Shown one piece after another: positions 8,455 to 16,354 of a DNA stretch of 34,775 bases (positions within the stretch are counted from its first letter, which is position 1; the number at the start of each line of letters is the position of its first letter). Source of the stretch: Candidatus Poseidoniaceae archaeon (GTDB lineage Archaea > Thermoplasmatota > Poseidoniia > Poseidoniales > Poseidoniaceae). Under the pieces are notes generated by a model that was not told the origin of the DNA, made no database searches, and saw only the letters and a program-made list of their open reading frames with translations. The position numbers were made by a program, and so were the translations under genes. The DNA lies in the NCBI GenBank assembly GCA_024958795.1, contig JANXHP010000009.1, positions 1-34,775 on the forward strand, written 5' to 3'.

Positions 8455-9504
8455 ATGACTGAAGAAGAAATGGATGAAGTTGTTGAAGAACCAAATGAAG
8501 AAGTGACTAGTACTGACAAAACAAGTGCTGAAAATAGTGATGATATTAAGCAAAAAAAATTGGCCGCCAAATTTAGAACTATCGAAGGAGAGGAAATCTT
8601 ACTGACAAAACAGCCGAGTGCTTTTGCATTCATTGGAATGTACATTTTGGGTCTGATAGTACTTGGAGTACACTTACTGTTTGACCACCACGATGCGGTT
8701 ATGGGGGATGCAAGTGGACTGGCAAAATTCGTTATTGCAATAATCACAATGGGCGAGAACTCTGTGCCTTTCGGATTTGTATTCGTAATGCTCACAGTTG
8801 CATGGATAAACCGAATGATGAATATGTCTACGTCCAGTGGATGGGTTACTACTTGGCTATTGCTTGCTACATTTGCACCGATTATTCTCAAAATAGACAA
8901 ACTTCTAGAGTGGGTAACTGGCATTTTTATGGATGACTCAATTGGTGGATTCTTACCAGATGTTTATGATTATACTATTTTTGGAATCATATTTGTATCA
9001 ATGTTTTGGGGGTTGACATATTATTATCAGAAGAGTTTCAACTATGCCGTTACTTCCGATGCTGTTATTTTTCAACACCGATTCTTATTATCTCACTCAA
9101 GGAGAAGAATTCTTTACGATAGAATCTCCGAGGTAATGGAAGATAGAAAGCCATTGGGAGTACTATTAGGGTTTTCAACTATTACTATTCTAACGGATAC
9201 CGGCGTTGGTATGGCGGAAGAAACTATTGGAATTGGCGCAGGTGCGACTCTTCCGGGTACTGGTGAGAGTGATTCTGATTCTTCTGTTACTGCAGCTGGA
9301 AAGTCCTGGATTCGTAGTATTGTGGGACTACTCTCATACCAACGAACTGTTACCAAGGTAATGGCAGATCCTAAGAACTGTTTCTATTCTATCCGCAATT
9401 ATGAAAAGACTAAAATGTTAGTTGATGAAATGCACAAAAAACATTCTTCGTCAAGCCTATTATCTGATTTAAAAGATTCATTAACTCAACCAAAAGCAGA
9501 ATAA
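8455..9504 (+). CDS. membrane protein with bacterial-type PH domain (bPH2/DUF304)
   Basis: 349 residues. An acidic N-terminal tail (EEEMDEVVEEPNEE) precedes four hydrophobic helices (about 60-80, 95-120, 135-155 and 172-192). Then comes a segment with the bPH2/DUF304 pattern: YAVTSDAVIFQHRFLLSHSRRRILYDRISEV...LLGFSTITI. Family members are membrane-anchored and of unclear function. The start at 8455 is preferred because GAGGCG lies about seven bases upstream; the ATG at 8401 would add 18 residues of unlike composition. It follows the transporter operon on the same strand after a 67-base gap and could be co-transcribed. No catalytic motif seen. Confidence 0.75.
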   Translation: MTEEEMDEVVEEPNEEVTSTDKTSAENSDDIKQKKLAAKFRTIEGEEILLTKQPSAFAFIGMYILGLIVLGVHLLFDHHDAVMGDASGLAKFVIAIITMGENSVPFGFVFVMLTVAWINRMMNMSTSSGWVTTWLLLATFAPIILKIDKLLEWVTGIFMDDSIGGFLPDVYDYTIFGIIFVSMFWGLTYYYQKSFNYAVTSDAVIFQHRFLLSHSRRRILYDRISEVMEDRKPLGVLLGFSTITILTDTGVGMAEETIGIGAGATLPGTGESDSDSSVTAAGKSWIRSIVGLLSYQRTVTKVMADPKNCFYSIRNYEKTKMLVDEMHKKHSSSSLLSDLKDSLTQPKAE

Positions 9505-9573
9505 TTACCAGCAATTTAGAGCGAGTCATTGAAGAACCTCAAGCCCTTCACATGACTTATTGGAGATGCTGTT

Positions 9574-10092
9574 ATGAGCGATGAATTATTACAAACTGCC
9601 ATTGATTTGTTCAATCAAGGAGACCTTGATGGTGCTATTGAATACCTTGAATCTAAGTTATCCAGTAATTCTGACAACGCACAAGTGCACCATATGTATG
9701 CTGAATTTGCAAATATGAAGAACTCAGAGGCGCAAGAGGATGTTATTCCTGGTCGTAAAATTATGATGATGTACAAAAAAGCGATGGAACTTGATGAAGA
9801 GAATATGGAATATATTGGCGACTTTGCATCCTTTGCACTTGAATGTCGACGTATTCCTGTAGCTGTCAAAGAATTCCAACGCTATGCTCGACGCCTTGAA
9901 CTTGAAGATATTCCTGTTGATGAAATTCTTTTCAACGCAAGCCGAAATATTGTTGATGCGATTGAAGTGATGGACCCAAGTAAGCAAAACCCAATGGTTC
10001 AACCTTGGCTTCAACAGGCATTAGTTTGGGCAGTTGGTGGTCTTGGATACGGCAAGGATGATGCTGTTGAAATGCTAACACGTGAACTTTGA
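9574..10092 (+). CDS. TPR-repeat protein
   Basis: 172 residues, soluble, acidic. The N-terminal half has tetratricopeptide-like helices: LLQTAIDLFNQGDLDGAIEYLESKL, then AQVHHMYAEFANMK and a YKKAMELDEENMEYIGDFASFALECRRIPVAVKEFQRYARR stretch. Such folds usually act as protein-protein scaffolds. The ATG has GGAG eight bases upstream. It ends just before truA, whose Shine-Dalgarno overlaps this gene's stop region, so the two are probably co-translated. No partner can be named. Confidence 0.75.
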   Translation: MSDELLQTAIDLFNQGDLDGAIEYLESKLSSNSDNAQVHHMYAEFANMKNSEAQEDVIPGRKIMMMYKKAMELDEENMEYIGDFASFALECRRIPVAVKEFQRYARRLELEDIPVDEILFNASRNIVDAIEVMDPSKQNPMVQPWLQQALVWAVGGLGYGKDDAVEMLTREL

Positions 10093-10101
10093 GGTGGAAA
10101 A

Positions 10102-11025
10102 TTGACCGGCGAGACTGTGAAACTCGCCTTCAGAATTGGATACTTAGGCAGTGGATTCCACGGTAGCCAGATTCAGCCAGATGTCAAAACTGTACAAGGT
10201 GAATTAATTCGTGTATTTCAAAGCCATAAGTGGATTGACAAAAATGACAATGACCACAATTTGGTATTATCAAGTCGCACTGATGCTGGAGTCAATGTAA
10301 GAGTTAATGGTGGCATAGTTACCATCAAAAAAAGTCTGTGGCAATCACTAGGTTCTAAGAAAATGATTCGGGCAATTGATGATAGATTGTGTGAAGGAAT
10401 CTCATTTCTTGATGTAAAGCAAGTTGCTGATGATTGGAATCCTAGAATTGCACAATACCGTGTTTACCGATATAGGATAGAAGGAATTGAATTCTGGAAA
10501 TATCCTGGTGAAGTTTTTACTGAATATTGTAACTTATTCACAGGTACATACGATGCATCTAACTTCGCCCGATTAGAAGAGGGAAAGGAGCCAAAACGAA
10601 CAATACTATCCTGCACTCCGTGGATTGTTGATAACAGAGTTGTAGGTTTTGAAATCGTTGGATTGGCATTCCTTTGGAATCAAGTTCGCAGAACAGCAAA
10701 TGCAATCTTCAAAATGTCAATTGGTGATTTAACTATTGAACAGGTAAAACGGGCTATTGAAAAGCCAGAAATACCTGTTGATTTTGGTGTTGCACCTCCT
10801 GAATGGCTAGTATTGTGGGGGGTGAGTTGGCAACAATTACCACTACCTGAGTCAGTTACAGAGCCTCACTTCACCCCCGTTCCTGAAGGAAGAGTTGCTG
10901 AAAGAACAATGCGCAAACGTTGGAGGTTGGCTGCAGAACATGAAATGAAATCTCTACTTTACAACGAATGGGCTGCAATCGGTGAATTGCCGATTACTCG
11001 TCATAAGGAATCTAGATTAAATTAA
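10102..11025 (+). CDS. truA: tRNA pseudouridine synthase A family
   Basis: Converts uridines of the tRNA anticodon arm (positions 38-40 in TruA) to pseudouridine. 307 residues. The catalytic motif is SSRTDAGVNV, with the Asp as nucleophile; YLGSGFHGSQIQPD is the usual N-terminal RNA-binding region and FLWNQVRRTANAIFKMSIGDL the conserved C-terminal motif. Start is a TTG preceded by GAGGTGG with five bases of spacing, which makes it convincing. The C-terminal about 60 residues extend past the family core. The gene converges with kbl and the two overlap by nine bases at their 3' ends (11017-11025). Confidence 0.93.
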   Translation: MTGETVKLAFRIGYLGSGFHGSQIQPDVKTVQGELIRVFQSHKWIDKNDNDHNLVLSSRTDAGVNVRVNGGIVTIKKSLWQSLGSKKMIRAIDDRLCEGISFLDVKQVADDWNPRIAQYRVYRYRIEGIEFWKYPGEVFTEYCNLFTGTYDASNFARLEEGKEPKRTILSCTPWIVDNRVVGFEIVGLAFLWNQVRRTANAIFKMSIGDLTIEQVKRAIEKPEIPVDFGVAPPEWLVLWGVSWQQLPLPESVTEPHFTPVPEGRVAERTMRKRWRLAAEHEMKSLLYNEWAAIGELPITRHKESRLN

Positions 11026-12294
11026 ATCTAAAGTTGGCCCTACTTTTTCAAATAAGCGCAATACTTCATCTAGATCATCTCTTGACAAACCTGAAGACAT
11101 TTGAGTTCTAATTCTTGCTTTATCACGTGCAACCATTGGGAAAACTATTGCTCCCGCCATTACCCCTTCTTTTCCAAGTGCATTTGTCATTGCTTTTGCA
11201 ACACTTGATTCTCCACACATTACTGGAATAATTGGTGTTGTTGACATACCAGTATCAAAGCCAAGAGATTGCAATTCCTTTCGGAAATAGTGAGTATTCT
11301 CCCATAACCGTGCATGATGTTGAGGCTCACTCATCAGTACCTCTATCGCTGCTTTTTGTGCTGCAGCAACTCCAGGTGGCTGAGAACCAGAAAGAAGCCA
11401 CGAACGTGAATGGTTAAGTGCATGTGTTCTAGTCATTTCAGTACCAGCAACAATACCTCCCTGCACTCCAAGTGCTTTTGAAAATGAACCTATTTCAAAA
11501 TCGACTTTACCTTGTAGTTTGAAGTGGTCTACTATTCCAGCACCTGTATCACCAAGTACACCTTCACCATGACAATCATCAACATAGACCATCGCACCAT
11601 ATTCTTCTGCCAATGCATTTACTTCGTCTAAGGGAGCGATGTCACCATCCATTGAAAATACTCCATCAGTAATGATTAATTTACGAACTGAATCTTGATG
11701 TGATTTCAATACTGCTTCTAATTCCCCCATGTCATTATGAGCATAAACACCTCGAGCTGCTTTTGTTAAACGGACGCCATCAATAATTGAACCATGATTT
11801 AGAGAATCTGAAATGATTACATCATCTGCTCCAGAAACCAGTGTTGGGATCAAGCCAACATTTGCAGTATACCCGGCAGAATAAATCAATGCTGATTCAA
11901 CTCCTTTGAACTCTGCAACCTTTCTTTCTGCTTCAAGATGGATATCCATTGTTCCTGCTATTGCCCGCACTGAACCGCTTCCTGCACCATATTTCTTTGT
12001 TGCATCAAGCATTGCTTGAACAACTTTAGGATGTGTTGTTAAATTCAAATAATTATTTGCTGAGAGCATTATTGTGGGCTTTCCATCCATTTGACACCTA
12101 GGGATATTTGCCCCTTGCAAAGTTGGCGGCTCCCATAATAATGAATTCTCATTTAATTCGTCAAAACGGTCTTTCATCCATGACATATCACCTGGCATAT
12201 AGTTCCCCTCATACATACGAACTTGACGGCCCTTCATGTTCTTTCTTGTTGCCACTTTATCCCTCAAACTCAAAAAGGGAATTGACTTGGCCAT
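11017..12294 (-). CDS. kbl: 2-amino-3-ketobutyrate CoA ligase / alpha-oxoamine synthase family
   Basis: PLP enzyme of the alpha-oxoamine synthase family. The best fit is glycine C-acetyltransferase, which cleaves 2-amino-3-ketobutyrate with CoA to glycine and acetyl-CoA in threonine breakdown. 425 residues. Seen: ANNYLNLTTHP, GSGSVRAIAGTMDIHLEAE, SDSLNHGSIIDGVRL, HNDMGELE, TDGVFSMDGDIAPL, VDDCHGEGVLG and the PLP lysine in SFSKALGVQGG. Close relatives (BioF, serine palmitoyltransferase) share most of these, but TDGVFSMDGDIAPL and LNHGSIIDGVRL favour Kbl. The ATG at 12294 is chosen over 12351 because the longer form would run into ribK and lacks family similarity. Confidence 0.85.
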   Translation of the reverse strand: MAKSIPFLSLRDKVATRKNMKGRQVRMYEGNYMPGDMSWMKDRFDELNENSLLWEPPTLQGANIPRCQMDGKPTIMLSANNYLNLTTHPKVVQAMLDATKKYGAGSGSVRAIAGTMDIHLEAERKVAEFKGVESALIYSAGYTANVGLIPTLVSGADDVIISDSLNHGSIIDGVRLTKAARGVYAHNDMGELEAVLKSHQDSVRKLIITDGVFSMDGDIAPLDEVNALAEEYGAMVYVDDCHGEGVLGDTGAGIVDHFKLQGKVDFEIGSFSKALGVQGGIVAGTEMTRTHALNHSRSWLLSGSQPPGVAAAQKAAIEVLMSEPQHHARLWENTHYFRKELQSLGFDTGMSTTPIIPVMCGESSVAKAMTNALGKEGVMAGAIVFPMVARDKARIRTQMSSGLSRDDLDEVLRLFEKVGPTLDLI

Positions 12295-12298
12295 ACTA

Positions 12299-12766
12299 AT
12301 GCTGCTCACTGGTACTGTTAGTAGTGGCCTTGGCCGAGCACATATTTTCATGTCTCAGCAGCATTATCAAGAGCAGTTTAGAGGTTTTCTTGGACATACT
12401 GCTTGGCCTGGAACTCTAAACATTGCAGTAGAAGGAGAAATACTAGCAAAATATATCGCTTTGAGAAATAAAGCGGGAATAGATACTCTTGATGCAGACA
12501 CAAAGGCATTAGAAATAGCACAAACAATAGATGTTAGTAGAATTATCTCTACGCGAATTCGTGGATTTCTGCGAGATGGTGTTTCATTTGGAGGAGCAAC
12601 GGCTTTCAAAGCAACAATCACTCATATGGATAATTCCGTTCAATGTGCTATTCTAATTCCAGATTTAACTCGACATGTTGATGTTATCGAAATAATTTCT
12701 GGAACATTTTTGCGTGAATATTTCAACATTGAAGATGGTGCAAAAGTTTCCATTGAATTAGAATAA
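12299..12766 (+). CDS. ribK: CTP-dependent riboflavin kinase (DUF120 type)
   Basis: Makes FMN from riboflavin using CTP, the archaeal alternative to RibF. 155 residues. The N-terminal LTGTVSSGLGRAHIFMSQ and the GHTAWPGTLNIAVEG motif match the archaeal DUF120 pattern (G-rich loop, then PxPGTLN). ATG 12299 starts directly before the first family strand; an in-frame ATG at 12236 would place 21 residues inside kbl. The start codon is four bases from the divergent kbl start, so the promoter must lie within kbl coding DNA; CTTTATCCC at 12255-12263 is a candidate TATA box. Convergent with the next gene, four bases between stops. Confidence 0.88.
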   Translation: MLLTGTVSSGLGRAHIFMSQQHYQEQFRGFLGHTAWPGTLNIAVEGEILAKYIALRNKAGIDTLDADTKALEIAQTIDVSRIISTRIRGFLRDGVSFGGATAFKATITHMDNSVQCAILIPDLTRHVDVIEIISGTFLREYFNIEDGAKVSIELE

Positions 12767-12770
12767 CTGA

Positions 12771-13388
12771 TTACTCTTCTTCAAATTCATCAAAAGTGTC
12801 AACCACTTCTAGCATTTCTTTATCCTGGCCAACCATAGATTCTGCATGCTTTTGTTCATCTTCAACATTACTCATGCCAACGAATGGATCTTTTCCATCT
12901 TCAATCATGCATAGTAATCGCCACCTTGGAGCCCATGATAGATGCACATACATTGGTCCAGGCAATAATAGCAAGAACCAAGAAATAACTGATGGAATTT
13001 GCATCATATCAGTTCTATCTATCGTTAACAATGCAAATCCAATGAATGGCATTGGATACAGAATACTACGTGGTGGCGATATTGGGAATCTCTTGAAGAT
13101 TCCAACTAATATTACCGAAGTGATTCCAAGTAATACACAAGCAGCAATCAATAATGCAGAATGAAATAACCAACCACTCATCCACGCCGAAGTTGATTGG
13201 GAAAATTTGTATGGAAGGATTATTGCTATCGAAACTAATAACCCATAAAATCCACCGATATTAGCTGGATGAGATAACCATAAAGGCAATTTTGTAAAAC
13301 GACGTGAAAGCGAAGTTCCCAATAGGGTCTCTCGTTCACTTGTAGCAAGCGATTCGAGGCGGACTTCCCAGTCTGAAGAGGTACTCAT
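12771..13388 (-). CDS. four-helix membrane protein, unknown function
   Basis: 205 residues, not recognised. A polar N-terminus of about 40 residues is followed by four hydrophobic segments (roughly 46-64, 72-98, 108-125, 132-152) and a strongly acidic tail ending in DEFEEE. ATG 13388 is taken over the adjacent TTG at 13391. The promoter region is compact: a TATA-like CTATATTG (minus strand, 13417-13426) and a perfect palindrome at 13399-13412 lie directly upstream, suggesting its own regulated promoter rather than read-through from the gene at 13452. No enzymatic motif is visible. Confidence 0.65.
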   Translation of the reverse strand: MSTSSDWEVRLESLATSERETLLGTSLSRRFTKLPLWLSHPANIGGFYGLLVSIAIILPYKFSQSTSAWMSGWLFHSALLIAACVLLGITSVILVGIFKRFPISPPRSILYPMPFIGFALLTIDRTDMMQIPSVISWFLLLLPGPMYVHLSWAPRWRLLCMIEDGKDPFVGMSNVEDEQKHAESMVGQDKEMLEVVDTFDEFEEE

Positions 13389-13398
13389 CAACTCAATG

Positions 13399-13412
13399 GC
13401 CTAATATTAGGC
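13399..13412. promoter_or_regulatory. perfect 14-bp palindrome, candidate operator
   Basis: GCCTAATATTAGGC reads the same on both strands. It lies between a TATA-like element (minus strand, 13417-13426) and the expected start of transcription near 13395, eleven bases before the ATG at 13388. A dimeric repressor bound here would block the promoter. That is an inference from placement; no regulator is identified. Confidence 0.45.
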
Positions 13413-13416
13413 TTTT

Positions 13417-13426
13417 CAATATAGAG
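13417..13426 (-). promoter_or_regulatory. TATA-like box for the gene at 12771-13388
   Basis: Minus-strand CTCTATATTG is centred about 26 bases from a plausible start of transcription near 13395, giving a 5' leader of only a few bases before ATG 13388. This is the spacing expected for an archaeal TATA box. Confidence 0.4.
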
Positions 13427-13451
13427 GTGAGTTAATATCGCAATACTACCA

Positions 13452-14129
13452 TTATTCCTTGCTAAGAAACTTAGCCAGTGGACCTTCAATTTCAATTTCT
13501 TGTTCATCTTCTAACCAAGATCTTTCCAGTAATTCACTATCTTGTTTCTCCCTTATTCTTCTTTCACTATCTTCAGCAATACTTAATTCTTCAACATCTT
13601 CTTGATTAGATAAATTTGCCAAAACTATCGCTTGATTAAGCAACAACATCGAACGTCTAATTTTTGTCGTTATTTTGTGATTCAATGAGAAATGGCCAAT
13701 TCTTGAATAATCTTCATCATCATATACTAAATCAAATCCACCAAGAAGTGTATTCTCAATTAAACGAACTCTAGATTCTTGCAATAATGCCCATTTATTA
13801 TCCGCAGATAACCAAACAAAAACTTGAGCCTCGCCCATCGGTTCATCACTCATTAGCGGATGATTGAAATTTACTGCAAAAGGAATGTTTTTATCCCTAT
13901 TAACAAATGATAAAATAGAAAATGAAAACGATAGAATAACCATCGCCACCAATAGCGTTTTTTCTAAATCAAACGGTGTTAAAAGCAAAAAAATTGAACC
14001 TGAAAAAAGAATTGCGATTATTGCTATTTGGGGCTTTTTTGAATTATTAATATACAACTGTCTTGCTATCATTGTTTCAAAGTATACTTTGGTTGTTGAA
14101 GGCGGTTCATTAAACGAATTAGAAGCCAT
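13452..14129 (-). CDS. two-helix membrane protein with charged C-terminal domain, unknown
   Basis: 225 residues, not recognised. Two closely spaced hydrophobic helices (about 35-53 and 60-77) form a hairpin anchor. A soluble domain of some 100 residues follows (FVWLSADNKWALLQESRVRLIENTL), then a highly charged helical tail with many Glu/Arg (about 170-225). ATG 14129 is preferred over the adjoining TTG. It lies upstream of the other minus-strand membrane gene but is separated by 63 bases carrying that gene's own promoter. It is divergent from the DUF835 operon, with a 191-base shared intergenic region. Confidence 0.6.
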   Translation of the reverse strand: MASNSFNEPPSTTKVYFETMIARQLYINNSKKPQIAIIAILFSGSIFLLLTPFDLEKTLLVAMVILSFSFSILSFVNRDKNIPFAVNFNHPLMSDEPMGEAQVFVWLSADNKWALLQESRVRLIENTLLGGFDLVYDDEDYSRIGHFSLNHKITTKIRRSMLLLNQAIVLANLSNQEDVEELSIAEDSERRIREKQDSELLERSWLEDEQEIEIEGPLAKFLSKE

Positions 14130-14260
14130 CAATCTAACTCATCATCTAATTCCATTTGAAGGTTATGAGCAAGGAATAATTCGCTGTAAGCAATAATTAA
14201 CTCTTGTAAAACTGATTACGGCAATTGCAATAGGTTGCGAAAAACTTCATTCAAGCATCG

Positions 14261-14269
14261 CTTTTATCC
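14261..14269 (+). promoter_or_regulatory. TATA-like box of the DUF835/DnaA-like operon
   Basis: CTTTTATCC lies about 25 bases upstream of the G-run at 14290, a reasonable start of transcription. It would give a leader of about 31 bases that carries the hairpin at 14299-14313. It is the only good TATA match in the divergent intergenic region. Confidence 0.45.
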
Positions 14270-14298
14270 GCACCCTTCAATAATGTTAAGGGCGAGTT

Positions 14299-14313
14299 CA
14301 CCCCTACGGGGTG
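14299..14313 (+). promoter_or_regulatory. hairpin covering the G-rich ribosome-binding region
   Basis: CACCCC and GGGGTG form a perfect six-pair stem around the loop TAC. The 3' arm GGGGTG is also the only candidate Shine-Dalgarno before ATG 14321. When folded, the stem would hide the ribosome site, so translation of the operon's first gene could be dampened. Confidence 0.4.
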
Positions 14314-14320
14314 GATAACA

Positions 14321-16354
14321 ATGGTCGAATTACCTCAAGGAGAAATTGTTGAAGCGCGCCGTGGCGGTGCTGATGCATTGGCTCGTCTGACCAATGATAT
14401 GGCCCGTCTTGGCCGTTCAGGCCACATACGAATTGAGCGCCGCCCAAAAGGAATTATGCCAAGAGTCAGCCAGATCGTTTTGAGAGAAGGTAGGCCAATT
14501 ATCGCACTTCATGAGGCTGAAGTTCTTCTTACTGGATTAGAAGCGTTGCTGGAAATTGAAAGTGATTGTTCTGCACTTGATGCTACAATATCACTTCACG
14601 AACATGAGATTGAAGATATTGATGTAATTGCTAAATTATTTCCATCTGCAGCACTGAACCTTGATGCAGAACATATTTCTAACCACCGTGAAGGAGAAGG
14701 TGAATGGTGGACAAAGGCGAGAATCTTAAAATCAACATGGAAACGTGAAGAGAGACTTCCAGAATTAGAGCCGTCGGTTGAAGTCCCTGAATTTATCCGC
14801 CAAAAAAGTAAAGCTATGCTTGAAAGACATGGTGGCCTTGTTGAAATGCTAAGCCCAGGACAGGGGATAATCTTCGATAGCAGCGACCCTGCAAAATTGT
14901 TCCAACTAACAAGTTCTTTAGCATCCCATGGCAGACCCGTACTCGTAATCTCCCGCCATGAAGTTGAAGAGTTAAATGCCAAATATGACTTACCGATAGA
15001 ATCATGTTCGTGGTTAAGTAATGCAGAAACAGATAATTCTCTTGACCCATCATTAGAAAGCATTAGAATGAAAATTGATGCCTTTTTGTGGGGCAATATT
15101 AGAGCAGTGATTGCTTTTGAAGGATTGGAATATTTAGCCGGAATTCACGGTGATGACCGAATGATTGGAATGATTAGAGATATTTGTGATGGAATAAAGT
15201 TAGAAGATCACCTATTGCTAACCACTGCCGATTTAACTGCATTTGAATTGACAAAACGACAGATGCTAACCCGTGAATTGGATGAGGTAAAGACAGAAAC
15301 AATGGAACATTGGATAATGGAAGATGAGTTATTACTTGACCATCCAATTTGTGCCACTCCAACTGAAGATGAAATTCGATGGGTAGAATCTCAACTGAAA
15401 AAAGCCCTAGGAGACGAAATGATTTCGCAAACTGACGCTGATGATTCAATGCGTGGAATGTCTGGTGGTGCGGAATCATTAGACATTCAAACGATTGGTG
15501 ATGCTGCTGGAAATCTTTCTGCCATGATGCAAGGTTGGGCAGAAGATTCTGAAATTGATGTCGATTCACAGGAATTAACATCACAACCGGAGGTGGCATC
15601 TGCTGTACAAGGGCCGAGTGATGATTGGACTCCAACATTCCATAGTGCAGAAACGGTTGAGCAGGGTATCCCTCTTGAACAACAACCAAACTCATTAGAA
15701 GAAGTTGTTGAGCATGCGATGGTTGATGAAATTGTTGAGCAAGTTCCAGTTGAAACTGCTCCTATCAAAGCAACTGGACCGAGAAAAGCTAATATTATCA
15801 AGAAGACATTGAAGAAAACTATACTCCCTCCTATATTCAATAGAACACATACTATGCAAGCGAATGCTGCGGTTCAGGTTGCAAAGGAATCTCCAAGCCT
15901 TCCAGAACTCATAATTAATGCACAACCTGAAAAACACCTATCGGGATCTATCAAGGAACACGACATTAGGCAAAGAAAGGCATTAGATGAGACATTCCAG
16001 CCAGTCTCTCACGAACAAGACTTAGAACTTCAACAGGCCTCAGTACAATCTGCTGCTAAACGTAATGCAACTCTTCCAGCAACCGGTGATGGACCTAATG
16101 CACTTGATGGGCTCACTGACCTCATGCCCGTTGGTACGGAAACTAACCTAACTCCATCCATGGCTCTAGATTCTGTTGACCTAGCCACACAAAATAGTGA
16201 TGATGTAAGAGAATCTGCAAGCCGTTCGCAATCAGATAAAACGATTGTAGAAATTGTGAAAGAATGGAATGATTTGGGTTCTGCATCATTACTTGATAAT
16301 AGCACCCTATATGACCTTGAAGGAAATGCCATTGAACGCTACGGAGACCAGTGA
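14321..16354 (+). CDS. DUF835-domain protein with long disordered C-terminus
   Basis: 677 residues. The N-terminal module (about 10-90: LARLTNDMARLGRSGHIRIERR...LREGRPIIALHEAEVLLTGLEAL) looks like an effector-type domain with a 'more input, better access' beta pattern, not firmly identified. Residues about 171-325 match DUF835: GIIFDSSDPAKLFQL, GRPVLVISRHEVEEL, ESCSWLSN, AVIAFEGLEYLAGIHG, DHLLLTTADLTAFELTKRQMLTREL. DUF835 occurs mainly in archaeal signalling proteins, and its role is unknown. Residues 350-677 are acidic, low complexity and probably disordered. No kinase or receiver domain and no membrane helix. The stop overlaps the start of the DnaA-like gene (GTGA), implying a shared complex or pathway. 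Confidence 0.75.
   Translation: MVELPQGEIVEARRGGADALARLTNDMARLGRSGHIRIERRPKGIMPRVSQIVLREGRPIIALHEAEVLLTGLEALLEIESDCSALDATISLHEHEIEDIDVIAKLFPSAALNLDAEHISNHREGEGEWWTKARILKSTWKREERLPELEPSVEVPEFIRQKSKAMLERHGGLVEMLSPGQGIIFDSSDPAKLFQLTSSLASHGRPVLVISRHEVEELNAKYDLPIESCSWLSNAETDNSLDPSLESIRMKIDAFLWGNIRAVIAFEGLEYLAGIHGDDRMIGMIRDICDGIKLEDHLLLTTADLTAFELTKRQMLTRELDEVKTETMEHWIMEDELLLDHPICATPTEDEIRWVESQLKKALGDEMISQTDADDSMRGMSGGAESLDIQTIGDAAGNLSAMMQGWAEDSEIDVDSQELTSQPEVASAVQGPSDDWTPTFHSAETVEQGIPLEQQPNSLEEVVEHAMVDEIVEQVPVETAPIKATGPRKANIIKKTLKKTILPPIFNRTHTMQANAAVQVAKESPSLPELIINAQPEKHLSGSIKEHDIRQRKALDETFQPVSHEQDLELQQASVQSAAKRNATLPATGDGPNALDGLTDLMPVGTETNLTPSMALDSVDLATQNSDDVRESASRSQSDKTIVEIVKEWNDLGSASLLDNSTLYDLEGNAIERYGDQ

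Noticed and set aside
12236-12298. Longer N-terminus for ribK from ATG 12236
   Set aside because: The extra 21 residues lie wholly within kbl on the other strand and have no match to the riboflavin kinase family start.
13864-14196. Plus-strand open frame of 110 codons opposite the membrane gene at 13452-14129
   Set aside because: It mirrors the coding strand of that gene and has low-complexity, unlike-protein composition; the minus-strand gene has membrane helices and a sensible start.
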